Source: Citrobacter portucalensis (lineage in GTDB: Bacteria > Pseudomonadota > Gammaproteobacteria > Enterobacterales > Enterobacteriaceae). Taken from it: 64,000 nt of DNA. The position numbers were made by a program, and so were the translations under genes. Below, in pieces: positions 18,291 through 30,008 of this stretch (position 1 is the stretch's first letter; every line of letters begins with the position of its first letter). Under the pieces are notes generated by a model, which had not been told where the DNA came from, ran no database searches, and saw only the letters and a list, made by a program, of their open reading frames with translations. Where the stretch lies: assembly GCF_002042885.1 (NCBI RefSeq), contig NZ_MVFY01000006.1, positions 186,001-250,000 of the forward strand, in the 5' to 3' direction.

Positions 18291-20576
18291 TTAGAAATGC
18301 ATATTGGCGGTGAGCAGGAAAGTTCTTGGCTCGCCCGGATGATAGCGGTATCCACTCTTGTTTATGGAAGATACATAATCGGTGTCGAACAGGTTATAGA
18401 CGTTTAGCTGGAAATCCAGATTGCGATTCACGCGATAGCCCAGTTTGGCGTCAGCGACCCAGTAACCTTCAGTGTAGGATGGCGTACCCACCGCACCGTC
18501 GGAACCGCGATGCATACTGCCCACGTAGCGAGCGCCTGCGCCAACGGAGATATCATCGGTAGCCTGATACTGGTTCCACAGCGTGAATGCATGTTCCGGT
18601 GTATATGGCAGGGAAGAGGATCCATCTTGAGCAACGTTTTTACCGCTGTGGATGGTCGCGCGTTGCTGGGTGTAACCCCCAATAATCTGCCATGCGGGAG
18701 TGATGTTACCTGCTACCGAGAGCTCGTAGCCTTCAACGCGTTTCTCTCCGTACTGGGAATAGGTACCGTCGTCGTTCTGCTCAACTTCATTCTCAATATC
18801 TGTGCGGAAAATCGCGGCGGTTAACAGCAGGCGCTTATCCAGCACCTCCCATTTGGTGCCGATCTCGCTGGTTTTCGCTTTCTGCGGTTTGAAATCGGTA
18901 CGGTTCGCACTGTTACCGCTGCCGCCCTGAGCAAGAGCAAAGTTGCTGCCGCCCGGCGGTTGCTGAGAAACGGCATAGTTGATGTACACGTTACCGTTAT
19001 CGGTCAGGTGATACAGCGCGCCAGCTTTCCAGTTCACCAGATTGCCTGATTTGGCAGTATCTACAGTGGTGACCGGGGAACCTTTGGCCACGCCTGTCGG
19101 GCACGCGACTGCGCCGCGACCGGAAGCGCCACAAGCGGTGGCGCTGTCATATTCCGTGCGGTAATTGTCGAGGCGAATACCACCGTTCAGCTCGAATTCA
19201 CGGGTAATTTGTAGCGTATCAAAAGCGTATACACCGAAGGTGTCTGTTTGCCCGTTAGCGTTGGCGCCGTTACGAGACAATCCGCCGATATTCACATTGC
19301 TGTCGGGGTGATAGATATTCACCGGTGGTGGGGTGATCGGCGCCACGCCATAGTTGGTTTGTGTTTCGCGCGTCAGCTCCACGCCGGTGCTGATGTCGTG
19401 ACCGATGGATCCCGTGTAGAACGTTGAGGTCAGGTTGGTCTGGTTGGTCAAGATCTTATTGCTGACATCCTTGGTATTTGCCAGGCGTGACCAGGTCCAG
19501 CTGTCGACGCTGCTGGTGGGTTGGGTGATGTTAGACGCGCCGCCCATCACCGCCGTCATCAGATAATCCTGTTTAATGCGCGACCAGCGGGTGGTGTTGC
19601 GAATAGTGGTGCTGTCGTTCAGGTCATGTTCAAAACGTATCGTCGCGGTATCGGTTGTCGAATCGTCGTAATCCGAGTTTGTACCGTAGAAATTATGCGT
19701 GTCCACTTTGCCTGAATGATTCAGTGCAGAAGTCCCCGCAGAAGGTGCGGAGTATCCCGGCAGGCCAATGGTAGGGATGCCGCCATCCGGTGTGTTGTGT
19801 TGGGTGACATGCAGATAGTTCAGGTACAGTCGGTTCTCAGTCCCTAAGCCAAAAGCGAGAGAGGGGGCCACACCGTAACGTTCATTCTTAACATTATCGC
19901 GACCAGCATCATGCGTTTTTTCACCCATCAGGTTTAAACGTGCGGCGGTGGTCTCGCCGATGACCTGGTTAATGTCCAGCGTACCACGGCGGAACCAGGC
20001 GCTACCGACGCTGGCCGATGCATCGATTCCTGAGTCAGTGCGTGGCTGCTTGCTGATCATATTGATAGAGCCAGTCGGTGCGCTACGTCCATAGTCGGTA
20101 CCGGAAGGACCTTTGATTACTTCCACCTGTTCGGTATTGAAGGTGTCGCGCGTGACGCTGCCAATATCACGGATACCGTCGATATAAATACTGTTCGAGG
20201 TATCCGCACCACGCATGTAAACCGCGTCACCGGTGCTGGAGTTACCGTTCTCACCGGCGAAAAATGCGCCAACGCCCGGGACGTTTTTCAGCGCGTCGGT
20301 CAGATTTGTTGCGCCTTGATCCTTAATCACCTGCTCAGAAATCACCGTCATGGTGCGGGTTGTATCCGCCACCGGACGGGAGAATTTAGGGTCGGCAGAC
20401 TGTGTTGGGGCGTACAGCGAAGGTTTGGCCGCTTCAACGATCAGAGTGTCTTCTTGTTTTTTATCCTGGTCGTCCGCAGCGACAGCCTGAGCTATAGGGG
20501 ACAGGCCAATGCACAGACCGGCAAAAAAAGTCAGTGAGTGAAAGCTACTGGACGGCAAGTTGCGATTTTTATCCAT
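18291..20576 (-). CDS. fiu: Fiu, TonB-dependent catecholate siderophore receptor
   Basis: A 761-residue outer-membrane receptor, nearly identical in plan to E. coli Fiu (760). It has a signal peptide (to about residue 31), a TonB-box region DTLIVEA, a plug domain (about 60-190: TMTVISEQVIKDQGATNLTDAL, VYMRGADTSNSIYIDGIRD, VEVIKGPSGTDYGRSAPTG), then a 22-strand barrel ending in a C-terminal Phe (FLLTANMHF). It imports ferric monomeric catechols such as dihydroxybenzoylserine. The ATG at 20576 (MDKNRNLP) is aligned with the E. coli start; a Fur box lies about 105 bases upstream. Confidence 0.96.
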   Translation of the reverse strand: MDKNRNLPSSSFHSLTFFAGLCIGLSPIAQAVAADDQDKKQEDTLIVEAAKPSLYAPTQSADPKFSRPVADTTRTMTVISEQVIKDQGATNLTDALKNVPGVGAFFAGENGNSSTGDAVYMRGADTSNSIYIDGIRDIGSVTRDTFNTEQVEVIKGPSGTDYGRSAPTGSINMISKQPRTDSGIDASASVGSAWFRRGTLDINQVIGETTAARLNLMGEKTHDAGRDNVKNERYGVAPSLAFGLGTENRLYLNYLHVTQHNTPDGGIPTIGLPGYSAPSAGTSALNHSGKVDTHNFYGTNSDYDDSTTDTATIRFEHDLNDSTTIRNTTRWSRIKQDYLMTAVMGGASNITQPTSSVDSWTWSRLANTKDVSNKILTNQTNLTSTFYTGSIGHDISTGVELTRETQTNYGVAPITPPPVNIYHPDSNVNIGGLSRNGANANGQTDTFGVYAFDTLQITREFELNGGIRLDNYRTEYDSATACGASGRGAVACPTGVAKGSPVTTVDTAKSGNLVNWKAGALYHLTDNGNVYINYAVSQQPPGGSNFALAQGGSGNSANRTDFKPQKAKTSEIGTKWEVLDKRLLLTAAIFRTDIENEVEQNDDGTYSQYGEKRVEGYELSVAGNITPAWQIIGGYTQQRATIHSGKNVAQDGSSSLPYTPEHAFTLWNQYQATDDISVGAGARYVGSMHRGSDGAVGTPSYTEGYWVADAKLGYRVNRNLDFQLNVYNLFDTDYVSSINKSGYRYHPGEPRTFLLTANMHF

Positions 20577-20681
20577 GTTAATGAGTGACTTATTATTTTT
20601 TGAGTGGACGGTTTCACTCGCGCGAAGGGACATCTCTATGGATGTTATACCCTGCAGGCCTCGCGGAAATGAATGTGTAAT

Positions 20682-20706
20682 TGATAATGATTTTGATAAG
20701 CATTAC
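20682..20706. promoter_or_regulatory. Fur box of fiu
   Basis: Reads GATAATGATTTTGATAAGC on the plus strand, three hexamers close to GATAAT, in the fiu promoter region. It indicates iron repression of fiu and ybiX. Confidence 0.85.
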
Positions 20707-20827
20707 TAATCAGTGCGACGTTTTAGCATTCATTAATTCAAAAATAAATACATTTATTTACATTGGATTCAAAATGCCAACATATTGATTACAAATTGAA
20801 CTGCAATGAAGTGAACAGCGCGCAGAA

Positions 20828-20852
20828 AACTGCATCCGGGACGAATGCAGTT
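20828..20852 (-). terminator. Terminator of mcbA
   Basis: On the reverse strand AACTGCAT pairs with ATGCAGTT around a short loop and is followed by TTTTC, 16 bases after the mcbA stop. Confidence 0.65.
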
Positions 20853-20868
20853 GGGCTAAGGAAGGGGG

Positions 20869-21129
20869 TTACTTATAGATAGTTGCGGTGCCGTACATCT
20901 GATTTTTACCGCCAGCAGAATTAACGACAAAGCCTTTTGCCCCTTGCTCTTTCGCTTTCTCTGCCAGCTTGTCTTCCAGGTCGCTCAGATTAGAGGCGCC
21001 GGTAGCGGATACGGTGCCGGAAGCTTGTAGCTGACCGGTAGCTGGGCTGGTGTATGGCTGTGCAGCAAAGGAGGCAAATGTCATGCCGGTAAGTACGGTA
21101 GCGGCAAGTAATGCGAGGCATTTCTTCAT
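20869..21129 (-). CDS. mcbA: McbA, periplasmic DUF1471 biofilm-related protein
   Basis: An 86-residue secreted DUF1471 protein, same length as E. coli McbA (YbiM). Signal peptide about 1-22 (cut near SFAAQP), then GTVSATGASNLSDLEDKLAEKAKEQGAKGFVV and the end GTATIYK. In E. coli it is induced by McbR/YncC and affects colanic acid and biofilm in response to autoinducer-2. It is a paralogue of the nearby YbiJ, sharing the LE.KLAEKA core and the GTA.IYK end. Divergent from rlmF. Confidence 0.93.
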   Translation of the reverse strand: MKKCLALLAATVLTGMTFASFAAQPYTSPATGQLQASGTVSATGASNLSDLEDKLAEKAKEQGAKGFVVNSAGGKNQMYGTATIYK

Positions 21130-21340
21130 GGTGATATCCTCTGAGAAACAACAGGTGGTGCCTGATAAGTTTAGGCCGCCTGCGGATGATATTTACCGCA
21201 AAAAATCGATGATCAGTCGTCTGTTTTTTGAACGATTTATTTGCCATGAAACAGGCATAAAAAATCAAATTTCCTTGATGAGTGTGTTTACCGCGTGGCG
21301 TTATGCGGGTATCTTACGCCGCTGTTAAAAGGAGAATGCT

Positions 21341-22267
21341 ATGTCCCCCCAGAAACCGGGATTACACCCACGCAACCGCCACAATGGCCGTTATGATCTT
21401 GCGACTTTATGCCAGGTTACGCCCGAGCTGACGCAATTTCTCACCCTCACGCCCGGCGGCGAGCAGAGTGTTGATTTCGCGAATCCGCAGGCAGTAAAGG
21501 CGCTCAATAAAGCACTGCTGGCGCATTTTTATGCGGTGAAAAACTGGGATATTCCAGATGGTTTTCTGTGCCCGCCGGTGCCTGGTCGTGCTGACTACAT
21601 ACACCATTTGGCCGACCTGTTGGGTGAAACCAGCGGAACCATTCCGGCAAATGCGAGCGTGCTGGACGTGGGAGTGGGGGCAAACTGTATTTATCCACTG
21701 ATCGGCGTGCATGAATATGGCTGGCGATTCACGGGTAGTGAAACCAGTAGCGAAGCGTTTAACAGCGCTCAGGCGATCGTCAACGCCAATCCGGGATTAA
21801 CCCGTGCTATTCGTCTGCGTCGCCAGAAAGATGCAACGGCAATCTTCAACGGCATCATTCACAAAAATGAGCAATATGAAGCCACATTGTGTAACCCGCC
21901 ATTCCATGATTCTGCGGCCTCAGCCCGTGCCGGAAGCGAGCGCAAACGCCGTAATCTGGGACAGGACAAAGACGATGCGCTGAACTTTGGCGGACAGCAG
22001 CAGGAGCTGTGGTGTGAAGGCGGTGAAGTGGCGTTCATCAAGAAAATGATTGCTGAAAGCCAGGCCTTTGGTCGCCAGGTGATGTGGTTTACTACACTGG
22101 TTTCTCGCGGCGAGAACTTGCCTCCGCTGTACCACGCATTAACGGATGCGGGCGCGGTGAAAGTGGTCAAGAAAGAGATGGCCCAGGGACAAAAGCAGAG
22201 TCGCTTTATTGCCTGGACCTTTATGGATAACGATCAGCGTCGTCGTTTTATGGCGCGTAAACGCTAA
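21341..22267 (+). CDS. rlmF: RlmF, 23S rRNA m6A1618 methyltransferase
   Basis: A 308-residue SAM-dependent methyltransferase. The SAM motif is [16 protein letters not shown] (about 110-125) and the catalytic N6-adenine motif is CNPPFH (NPPF, about 187). N-terminal [12 protein letters not shown] matches E. coli RlmF (YbiN). It methylates A1618 of 23S rRNA. AAAAGGAG precedes the ATG. Its stop codon overlaps the stop of the convergent ybiO by a few bases. Confidence 0.95.
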   Translation: MSPQKPGLHPRNRHNGRYDLATLCQVTPELTQFLTLTPGGEQSVDFANPQAVKALNKALLAHFYAVKNWDIPDGFLCPPVPGRADYIHHLADLLGETSGTIPANASVLDVGVGANCIYPLIGVHEYGWRFTGSETSSEAFNSAQAIVNANPGLTRAIRLRRQKDATAIFNGIIHKNEQYEATLCNPPFHDSAASARAGSERKRRNLGQDKDDALNFGGQQQELWCEGGEVAFIKKMIAESQAFGRQVMWFTTLVSRGENLPPLYHALTDAGAVKVVKKEMAQGQKQSRFIAWTFMDNDQRRRFMARKR

Positions 22268-24501
22268 AGCGTTGGCTCGGTTGGCGGTAGTGGTTCGCTT
22301 GCCGCCGACGCAGGACCATTCCCTGGTGCAGGTAACACTTGATACGTCTGTACCGGGGCGCGTATGTTGGCCAGATCGAAGTATTTCTTCACCTGGCTGT
22401 CGAGCGCAAAACGTACCGTCCACTGCTTCAGCGGTAAGGTGGTAAACGAGACCCGTAGCGTGAATGCCGTATTGGTTAATCCTACAATCCCGGCAAACGA
22501 CGGTTCGCCGATAATCAGCCCGCGAATATCATCTTTTTCCATCACCGCAGCAACCGCGTCTTTCAACGCCTGATTCGCTTTATCCGCATCCTCATGGCGG
22601 TCTACGTCGTAATTGGCGACGACCGATCCAATTCCACGCACAAAGTTGGCGAAGGTCGTTATCGATGACCAGGGAATAATATGGTACGCCCCGGTGTCCT
22701 GACGCACGCCCACAGAACGAATGGACATTCGTTCAACCGTACCGGTGAGTGGACCGATGGTCACCAGGTCGCCGGTGTTCATGCCATTTTCAAACTGAAT
22801 AAAAATCCCGGTAATAATATCTTTTACCAGCGTTTGCGAGCCGAAAGAGATTGCCAGCCCCAGCGCCCCGGCCCCGGCCAGCAATGGGGCGATATTAACG
22901 CCAATTTCCGACAGCACAATCATGATGGTGATCGTGCTGATGATCACCGCCAGCGCGTTGCGAAACAGCGTCAACAGGGTTCGGGTACGAGCGCTGGGTA
23001 GCGGGCGGCCATGAATATCGGAAGCCAGGCGATTTTCAATCAGGCTGGCGAGGATCGTCCAGCCGATGGCGGAGAAGAATAAAATCAGCGCGATACGGAT
23101 CAGAATATCCACCGTTTTTTCTCCTGCGCCGTAATGCAGCCAGTTCCAGAAGTCGAACAGTCCCCAGGAATTCAATAGCAGCATGACCGCAACGCACACC
23201 GTCAGGATCCTGGCCACGCTTAACGCCGTCGACAGCCAGCCATTCAGCCGCTTTTGGAGTTCCGGATAGTTGCGCTGGGTGTGTGGCGAAAGGGTAATAG
23301 TTTTGGCTATCCAGCGGGAAAACATGCCGGAAACAAAGGCGGCAATTCCAATGATTACCAGGCTGCACAGCGTAGCGCCCATCATGAATTTCAGGCTGTT
23401 GCCCGGATCAAACAGCGAAAAGAAAAACAGCACAATGAAGTAGGCGCTGGCCAGCCAGTGCCATACCAACGCAAAGGCGCGGATAAACAGGCTGAAAAAA
23501 GCTAACGATCTTTCTGCCAGATTCTGTAAATGCAGCGTTATCTCTTTCTTGTTTCTGAAAATCAGGTACAGCGCCCATAGCGTGATACACAGCATGATGA
23601 TGACGTTGGCCATCGCGCCGACCTGCACATTGACCTGATTGGAGATAATGGGAACGGCAACTATAAGCCCGTAACCAATCAAACTGCTTAATGAACTCAA
23701 ACGCCGATTCCAGTAGCGAGCACCGGCATCCTGAATGTTAAACGGGCGCAGTTCGGCCACCGTTGGGCAAAATATCAGACGCAGAATGGCTTTGAAGAAT
23801 TCAATAAGGGCAAAGGCATTGAGAAACAGGCTTTGCTGAAAGGCGATCGTGCGACTGCCGGCGTTCATTCGGTCGCTCAGTATTTGCCCGACAAACAATG
23901 TCAGCGCCAGCAGAAGCAAATCGATAATGAATGCGCCGATTATCATCGCCGGAAGCTGGAGCCAGTTGCTGCGTTCACGGTTTTTCCGCCGCGCCCATTG
24001 CCCCATTTTGCGATACAGCGGCAGCGCGCACAGGCGGATCAGCCAGTAAAACCCGAACACTGACGCCGCCAGCATTAAAAAATGAGTCAGGGCATTGGTG
24101 AACGTTTGCGGGTTAAAGGTCTTGTGCGGTGCATCGGTAATATTGCGATAAAGCTGGGCAAAGCGGCTGGAGAGCGCCTCACCGTAGTGCCGTGTGACAT
24201 CCGTGACGTTTTCCAGCACCGTTTTTTCTTCTGTTAATGTGGGTGGAACAATGGTTGGCACCGGCTCGGCAGGGGGCGCTGTCGCCACTTTGCGTAACTG
24301 ATCGATCAGTTCCTTCCGCGAGGTGTCATTTTCCAGTACATCAGCCAGTGCGCCGTAGGCCGCTTTCTTCTGTTCAACATCCGGCTCCTTTGCCGGGGCG
24401 GTTTGTGCGTTGGTTGACGTTGGCGTGGTGACGCCTGGTATCGTCACTGCCTGAGTCGGAAGACTCAACAGACAAACAAAGATGAACAGGATCCAGCGCA
24501 T
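22264..24501 (-). CDS. ybiO: YbiO, MscS-type mechanosensitive channel
   Basis: A 745-residue large MscS-family channel (E. coli YbiO 741). Signal peptide (about 1-18), a periplasmic coiled region (about 40-115), about ten hydrophobic helices, then the MscS core: pore helix region [24 protein letters not shown] (Gly/Ala-rich TM3) and the beta domain [26 protein letters not shown]. The C-terminus is Pro-rich ([10 protein letters not shown]). It opens under osmotic downshock. The ATG at 24501 follows GGAGGAG; the ORF could extend to 24513 but lacks a ribosome site there. Confidence 0.95.
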   Translation of the reverse strand: MRWILFIFVCLLSLPTQAVTIPGVTTPTSTNAQTAPAKEPDVEQKKAAYGALADVLENDTSRKELIDQLRKVATAPPAEPVPTIVPPTLTEEKTVLENVTDVTRHYGEALSSRFAQLYRNITDAPHKTFNPQTFTNALTHFLMLAASVFGFYWLIRLCALPLYRKMGQWARRKNRERSNWLQLPAMIIGAFIIDLLLLALTLFVGQILSDRMNAGSRTIAFQQSLFLNAFALIEFFKAILRLIFCPTVAELRPFNIQDAGARYWNRRLSSLSSLIGYGLIVAVPIISNQVNVQVGAMANVIIMLCITLWALYLIFRNKKEITLHLQNLAERSLAFFSLFIRAFALVWHWLASAYFIVLFFFSLFDPGNSLKFMMGATLCSLVIIGIAAFVSGMFSRWIAKTITLSPHTQRNYPELQKRLNGWLSTALSVARILTVCVAVMLLLNSWGLFDFWNWLHYGAGEKTVDILIRIALILFFSAIGWTILASLIENRLASDIHGRPLPSARTRTLLTLFRNALAVIISTITIMIVLSEIGVNIAPLLAGAGALGLAISFGSQTLVKDIITGIFIQFENGMNTGDLVTIGPLTGTVERMSIRSVGVRQDTGAYHIIPWSSITTFANFVRGIGSVVANYDVDRHEDADKANQALKDAVAAVMEKDDIRGLIIGEPSFAGIVGLTNTAFTLRVSFTTLPLKQWTVRFALDSQVKKYFDLANIRAPVQTYQVLPAPGNGPASAASEPLPPTEPTL

Positions 24502-24583
24502 GACTCCTCCCATGAGAAAATAAATTCAAAAGGATAAGTATAGATGTCAGAGCGGGAGGGAATTGAAATGAGAGGATTCTGGT

Positions 24584-24613
24584 GAAAAACCTCCCTTCGG
24601 GCGAAGGGAGGTT
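24584..24613 (-). terminator. Terminator of the glnHPQ operon
   Basis: On the reverse strand AACCTCCCTTCG and its complement pair (10-12 bp, tight loop), followed by TTTTCACC, just after the glnQ stop. Confidence 0.9.
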
Positions 24614-24619
24614 GAGCTA

Positions 24620-25342
24620 TCAGGAAACGTGCTGCAAGAATTCCTGTAAGCGTTGGCTGGGGGGATTTTCAATCAGGGCCTGCGGATTACCGTCTTCGGC
24701 AATTCGTCCCTTATCAATGAAAATCAGGCGTGAAGCCACTTTTTCGGCAAAGCCAATTTCGTGGGTCACAATCACCATGGTCATCCCTTCTTCCGCCAAA
24801 TCCTGCATCACTTTCAGAACTTCATGACGCAGTTCCGGGTCGAGTGCTGAGGTTGGCTCATCAAACAGCATCATTTTCGGTTTTACTGCCAGCGCACGGG
24901 CAATAGCCACACGCTGTTGTTGACCACCGGACAGTTCAGAAGGGTAGTGATGTGCACGTTCGGCCAGACCCACTTTTGCCAGCAGCTCTTTCGCCAGTTT
25001 CTCGGCCTGTTCTTTATTCGCCCCGCGTACGCGCTGCGGTCCGAACATGACGTTTTCCAGTGCCGTCAGATGTGGGAACAGGTAGAACTGCTGAAACACC
25101 ATTCCGGCTTCCTGACGGATTAAGCGCTCGTCTACCTTCGGATCGTTTACTTTCAGACCGTCGACGATCAGATCACCGGAGGTTATCTCTTCCAGTTTGT
25201 TAATGCAGCGCAGCAGGGTAGATTTACCGGATCCTGACGGCCCGATAATCACCACTACTTCACCCTGCTCAATGTTCAGGTCAATATTGTGCAGCACCTG
25301 GGTTGGACCAAAGTGCTTAGAAACGTTTTTAAATTCAATCAC
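24620..25342 (-). CDS. glnQ: GlnQ, glutamine ABC transporter ATPase
   Basis: A 240-residue polar amino-acid ABC ATPase. Walker [10 protein letters not shown] (about 34-42), Q-loop region [11 protein letters not shown], signature LSGGQQQR (about 135), Walker [15 protein letters not shown], switch His VTHEIGF. Same length as E. coli GlnQ. It energises GlnP for glutamine uptake and overlaps glnP by four bases (ATGA). Confidence 0.97.
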   Translation of the reverse strand: MIEFKNVSKHFGPTQVLHNIDLNIEQGEVVVIIGPSGSGKSTLLRCINKLEEITSGDLIVDGLKVNDPKVDERLIRQEAGMVFQQFYLFPHLTALENVMFGPQRVRGANKEQAEKLAKELLAKVGLAERAHHYPSELSGGQQQRVAIARALAVKPKMMLFDEPTSALDPELRHEVLKVMQDLAEEGMTMVIVTHEIGFAEKVASRLIFIDKGRIAEDGNPQALIENPPSQRLQEFLQHVS

Positions 25343-25998
25343 AGGATTTTCATCCTTCTTTCCAGACGACGCAGAATGAAGCTCAGCACCAGCGTAATGA
25401 TCAGATAGAACACCGCAACGGCGCTCCAGATTTCCAGTGCGCGGAAGTTACCGGCAATGATTTCCTGGCCCTGACGGGTCAGTTCAGCGACGCCAATGAC
25501 AATAAACAGCGAGGTATCTTTAATGCTGATGATCCACTGGTTGCCCAGCGGTGGCAGCATACGACGCAGTGCGAGGGGTAAAATAACGTGGCGGATAGTC
25601 TCTGTGCGTGAAAGTCCAAGCGCCAAACCGGCTTCGCTGAACCCTTTATGGATTGAGAGCACCGCACCGCGGGTGATTTCCGCAATATAGGCCCCGGAGT
25701 TGATCATGATGGTGACAACGGCGGCGCTAAAGGGGTCAATGCGTAAATCGTTAAATGCCATTGGCAGAGCGAAGTAAATAAACATTACCTGCACAACGAT
25801 TGGCGTACCGCGAATGACTTCGATAAACACCAGCGCTACGTGGTTGGCGATCCAACCGCCGAAAGTGCGCGCAAACCCTGCTGCAAGTCCGATTATCAGA
25901 CCGCCAGCCAGACCGAGGACCGAGATCCACAGGGTCATTTTGGCGCCTTCAATCAAAAGCGGGATGGCGGGCCAGATGGCACTCCAGTCAAACTGCAT
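25339..25998 (-). CDS. glnP: GlnP, glutamine ABC transporter permease
   Basis: A 219-residue permease of the His/Glu/Gln/Arg group with about five membrane helices and the EAA loop ([31 protein letters not shown], about 135-165) that contacts GlnQ. Same length as E. coli GlnP. It lies between glnH (with a REP pair in the 137-base gap) and glnQ. Confidence 0.97.
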   Translation of the reverse strand: MQFDWSAIWPAIPLLIEGAKMTLWISVLGLAGGLIIGLAAGFARTFGGWIANHVALVFIEVIRGTPIVVQVMFIYFALPMAFNDLRIDPFSAAVVTIMINSGAYIAEITRGAVLSIHKGFSEAGLALGLSRTETIRHVILPLALRRMLPPLGNQWIISIKDTSLFIVIGVAELTRQGQEIIAGNFRALEIWSAVAVFYLIITLVLSFILRRLERRMKIL

Positions 25999-26039
25999 AT
26001 GTCGTTCCTGTTACCGTGGTGTAAATATTCAAATGCCCG

Positions 26040-26122
26040 TTTTGCCGGATGTGCTGTGCTTATCCGGCCTACAGGTCTCAAAAATCCAGGCGTAGGCCCG
26101 GTAAGCATCACGCCACCGGGCA
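26040..26122. repeat. REP/BIME element between glnH and glnP
   Basis: Two facing REP units, GCCGGATGTG to TATCCGGCCTAC and GTAGGCCCGGTAAGC to GCCACCGGGC, lie in the operon. By protecting the upstream message they would favour more binding protein than permease. Confidence 0.85.
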
Positions 26123-26135
26123 ACGCTGCCGGTTA

Positions 26136-26969
<834 letters not shown>

Positions 26970-27024
26970 TTAACAAGAGGGTGTCTCGTTTCTCTGCACA
27001 ATAAGTAGGGCATAGCGAATAATC

Positions 27025-27054
27025 TGCACTGTTTTGGGGCACTCATTTGGTGCG
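27025..27054. promoter_or_regulatory. Two NtrC-like enhancer sites upstream of glnH
   Basis: TGCAC-TGTTTTG-GGGCA (27025-27041) and GGCAC-TCATTTG-GTGCG (27038-27054) match the NtrC pattern TGCAC-N7-GTGCA with one or two changes each. They are about 80-100 bases upstream of the sigma-54 promoter, as expected for NtrC activation in nitrogen limitation. Confidence 0.65.
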
Positions 27055-27197
27055 AACCAGTCACGGTGCAAACGGTATGACTATTTAGCGTAAAAATTGT
27101 TGATAAAACAATCTTTCGTTAACGATTGTGTGAAGTGATTATTACAAATAATTTACTTTGGAGTGACGAATGATCAATGTTATGCACCATAGATGTG

Positions 27198-27222
27198 CAA
27201 AACCCCCGCCGAAGCGAGGGTT
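27198..27222 (-). terminator. Terminator of dps
   Basis: On the reverse strand AACCCTCGC and GCGGGGGTT pair over a TTCG tetraloop and lead into TTTTGC. Confidence 0.85.
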
Positions 27223-27247
27223 ATATAGGTAATTCTTATGTCTGCTG

Positions 27248-28054
<807 letters not shown>

Positions 28055-28942
28055 TTAATTCACGTCGACTTGTTTTATTTGTGGCTCTTTACGAATAGTG
28101 AGCGTAGAGCCCATTGATGCGACAATAATGGCGCCCAGAGCGAGCGTCTGGATAAGCGTCAGCGTTTCACCGAGGAAGATCATTCCGGAAACCGCTGCCA
28201 GCGCGGGTTCCATGCTCATCAATGTACCGAAAGTACGCGTAGGCAGGCGCGTCAACGCAATCATCTCCAGTGAATAGGGAAGCGCAGTAGAGAGGACTGC
28301 AATGGCCAGACCTAACGGCAGTATGGACCAGTGCCACAGGGCATCTCCGGCCTGGAGTGCGCCGATTGGTACAAATACCAGAGCTGCAATGAATGACCCT
28401 ACTGCGACGGTTGCCGGACCGTGTTCCGCCCCGGCTCGCTGCCCGGTAAGAATATAGATGGCCCAGCAGGCGCCAGCCCCCAGCGCCAGCGCTGCGCCGG
28501 TTAAATCTACGTGAGAAACGTCCTGACCCAGAGGCAGCAGGAACCAGAGCCCGAGTACTGCCAACGCAACCCAAATGAAATCCACCGGGCGTCGGGATGA
28601 AAACAGCGCTACCGCGAGCGGGCCGGTAAATTCCAGCGCCACGGCGATTCCCAGTGGGACGGTTTGGATAGACAGGTAGAAAAGATAGTTCATCCCGCCC
28701 AGAGACAGGCCATAAAACAGTAGCGGCAGGCGTTGTTCTTTGGCGAATCGTAAACGCCAGGGCTTAAAGAAAGCGATAAGAATGAGCGTACCCAGCGCAA
28801 GGCGCAGCGCGGTAACGCCCGGCGCACCGACGAGTGGGAACAACGATTTTGCCAGTGATGCTCCGCTTTGAATGGAGGACATAGCAATAAGCAAAACCAA
28901 AATAGGCAACCAGACTGGCGCTTTACGTGACAACCCCGGCAT
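28055..28942 (-). CDS. rhtA: RhtA, threonine/homoserine exporter (EamA family)
   Basis: A 295-residue inner-membrane exporter with ten hydrophobic helices in two EamA repeats (first: SLAKSLFPLVGAPGVTALRLALGTLIL; second: ALALGAGACWAIYILTGQRAG). Same length as E. coli RhtA. It exports threonine, homoserine and other amino acids. The ATG at 28942 follows GGAGAAAGG; fifteen extra upstream codons back to 28987 are not conserved. Divergent from ompX. Confidence 0.95.
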   Translation of the reverse strand: MPGLSRKAPVWLPILVLLIAMSSIQSGASLAKSLFPLVGAPGVTALRLALGTLILIAFFKPWRLRFAKEQRLPLLFYGLSLGGMNYLFYLSIQTVPLGIAVALEFTGPLAVALFSSRRPVDFIWVALAVLGLWFLLPLGQDVSHVDLTGAALALGAGACWAIYILTGQRAGAEHGPATVAVGSFIAALVFVPIGALQAGDALWHWSILPLGLAIAVLSTALPYSLEMIALTRLPTRTFGTLMSMEPALAAVSGMIFLGETLTLIQTLALGAIIVASMGSTLTIRKEPQIKQVDVN

Positions 28943-29353
28943 CCTTTCTCCTGTCAAATGATGATTACACGTCTCCATCTGTGCCACGCTTCAGCATTGT
29001 TCCGACGCAGATGATTTTATGTATAGAAAAGTAAAACAGCGAGTGTAATGGAATTACGCTCAACTGGTTGAGTATTCGTTGAAAAAAAAATTGCTCAGTT
29101 CCGTACAATGGCATGAAAATGATGGATTAATAATCTGTGTGATTAGGAATGTTCTGGATGAATGTGCCATATTGTGCGCGCAATAATGGTATTTTCAGTT
29201 GAAAAAGTGATGTTAATTGAAAGAGATAGCGGGTTTTTGAAATGTTCTGTTACATGAAAGACCCCATTAGACATCGCGAATCGCAAAGAGTTTCCCATCA
29301 ATTTTTGGTATATTTAAAACTTAAGATTTACTTGAAGCACATTTGAGGTGGTT
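28943..29353. other. rhtA-ompX intergenic regulatory region
   Basis: A 411-base AT-rich divergent region. The stretch 29295-29353, TTGGTATATTTAAAACTTAAG and the leader up to GAGGTGG, is strongly like the E. coli ompX promoter and leader. In E. coli the GAGGTGG start region is the target of the sRNA CyaR (known for the family, not tested here). No ORF with coding character is present. Confidence 0.6.
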
Positions 29354-29869
29354 ATGAAAAAAATTGCATGTCTTTCAGCACTGGCCGCTGTTCTGGCTTT
29401 CTCCGCAGGTACTGCTGTAGCTGCTACTTCTACCGTTACCGGTGGTTACGCTCAGAGCGATGCTCAGGGCGCAGCGAACAAAATGAACGGTTTCAACCTG
29501 AAGTATCGCTACGAGCAGGACAACAACCCGCTGGGTGTTATCGGTTCCTTCACTTACACTGAAAAAGATCGTACCGATGCTTCTGGCGACTACAACAAAA
29601 CCCAGTACTACGGCATCACTGCTGGTCCGGCTTACCGTCTGAACGACTGGGCAAGCATCTACGGTGTAGTGGGTGTTGGTTACGGTAAATTCCAGAACGC
29701 AGCATCTCCGGCTGACAACCACAGCACCAGCGACTACGGTTTCTCTTACGGTGCTGGTCTGCAGTTCAACCCGATCGAAAACGTTGCTCTGGACTTCTCC
29801 TACGAGCAGAGCCGTATTCGTAGCGTTGACGTTGGCACCTGGATTGCTGGCGTGGGTTACCGCTTCTAA
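29354..29869 (+). CDS. ompX: OmpX, small outer-membrane beta-barrel
   Basis: A 171-residue protein, same length as E. coli OmpX: signal peptide cut after AVA (residue 23), then eight amphipathic strands with aromatic girdles, ending in the sorting signal GVGYRF with C-terminal Phe. The start is the ATG at 29354 after GAGGTGG; the ATG-like start two codons earlier is not used. Codon use is that of a highly expressed gene. The Ail/Lom family is linked to adhesion and serum resistance; OmpX itself is a general surface protein. Confidence 0.97.
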   Translation: MKKIACLSALAAVLAFSAGTAVAATSTVTGGYAQSDAQGAANKMNGFNLKYRYEQDNNPLGVIGSFTYTEKDRTDASGDYNKTQYYGITAGPAYRLNDWASIYGVVGVGYGKFQNAASPADNHSTSDYGFSYGAGLQFNPIENVALDFSYEQSRIRSVDVGTWIAGVGYRF

Positions 29870-29885
29870 TCACTTCGGTGATATG

Positions 29886-29918
29886 AAAAATCCGCCTCTT
29901 GGGGCGGATTTTTTTTGC
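29886..29918 (+). terminator. Terminator of ompX
   Basis: AAATCCGCC and GGCGGATTT pair over a short loop and are followed by a run of T residues. Confidence 0.92.
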
Positions 29919-29939
29919 GTGTAATGCAGGAAGGAATGT

Positions 29940-30006
29940 CGTTGTAGGCCTGATAAGCGCAGCGCATCAGGCATCGGTAGCAAAATGCCTTATCCGGCCG
30001 ACAACG
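29940..30006. repeat. REP/BIME element between ompX and opgE
   Basis: GTTGTAGGCCTGATAAGCG to GCATCAGGCA and GCCTTATCCGGCCGAC form a facing REP pair between the convergent genes. Confidence 0.85.
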
Positions 30007-30008
30007 TA

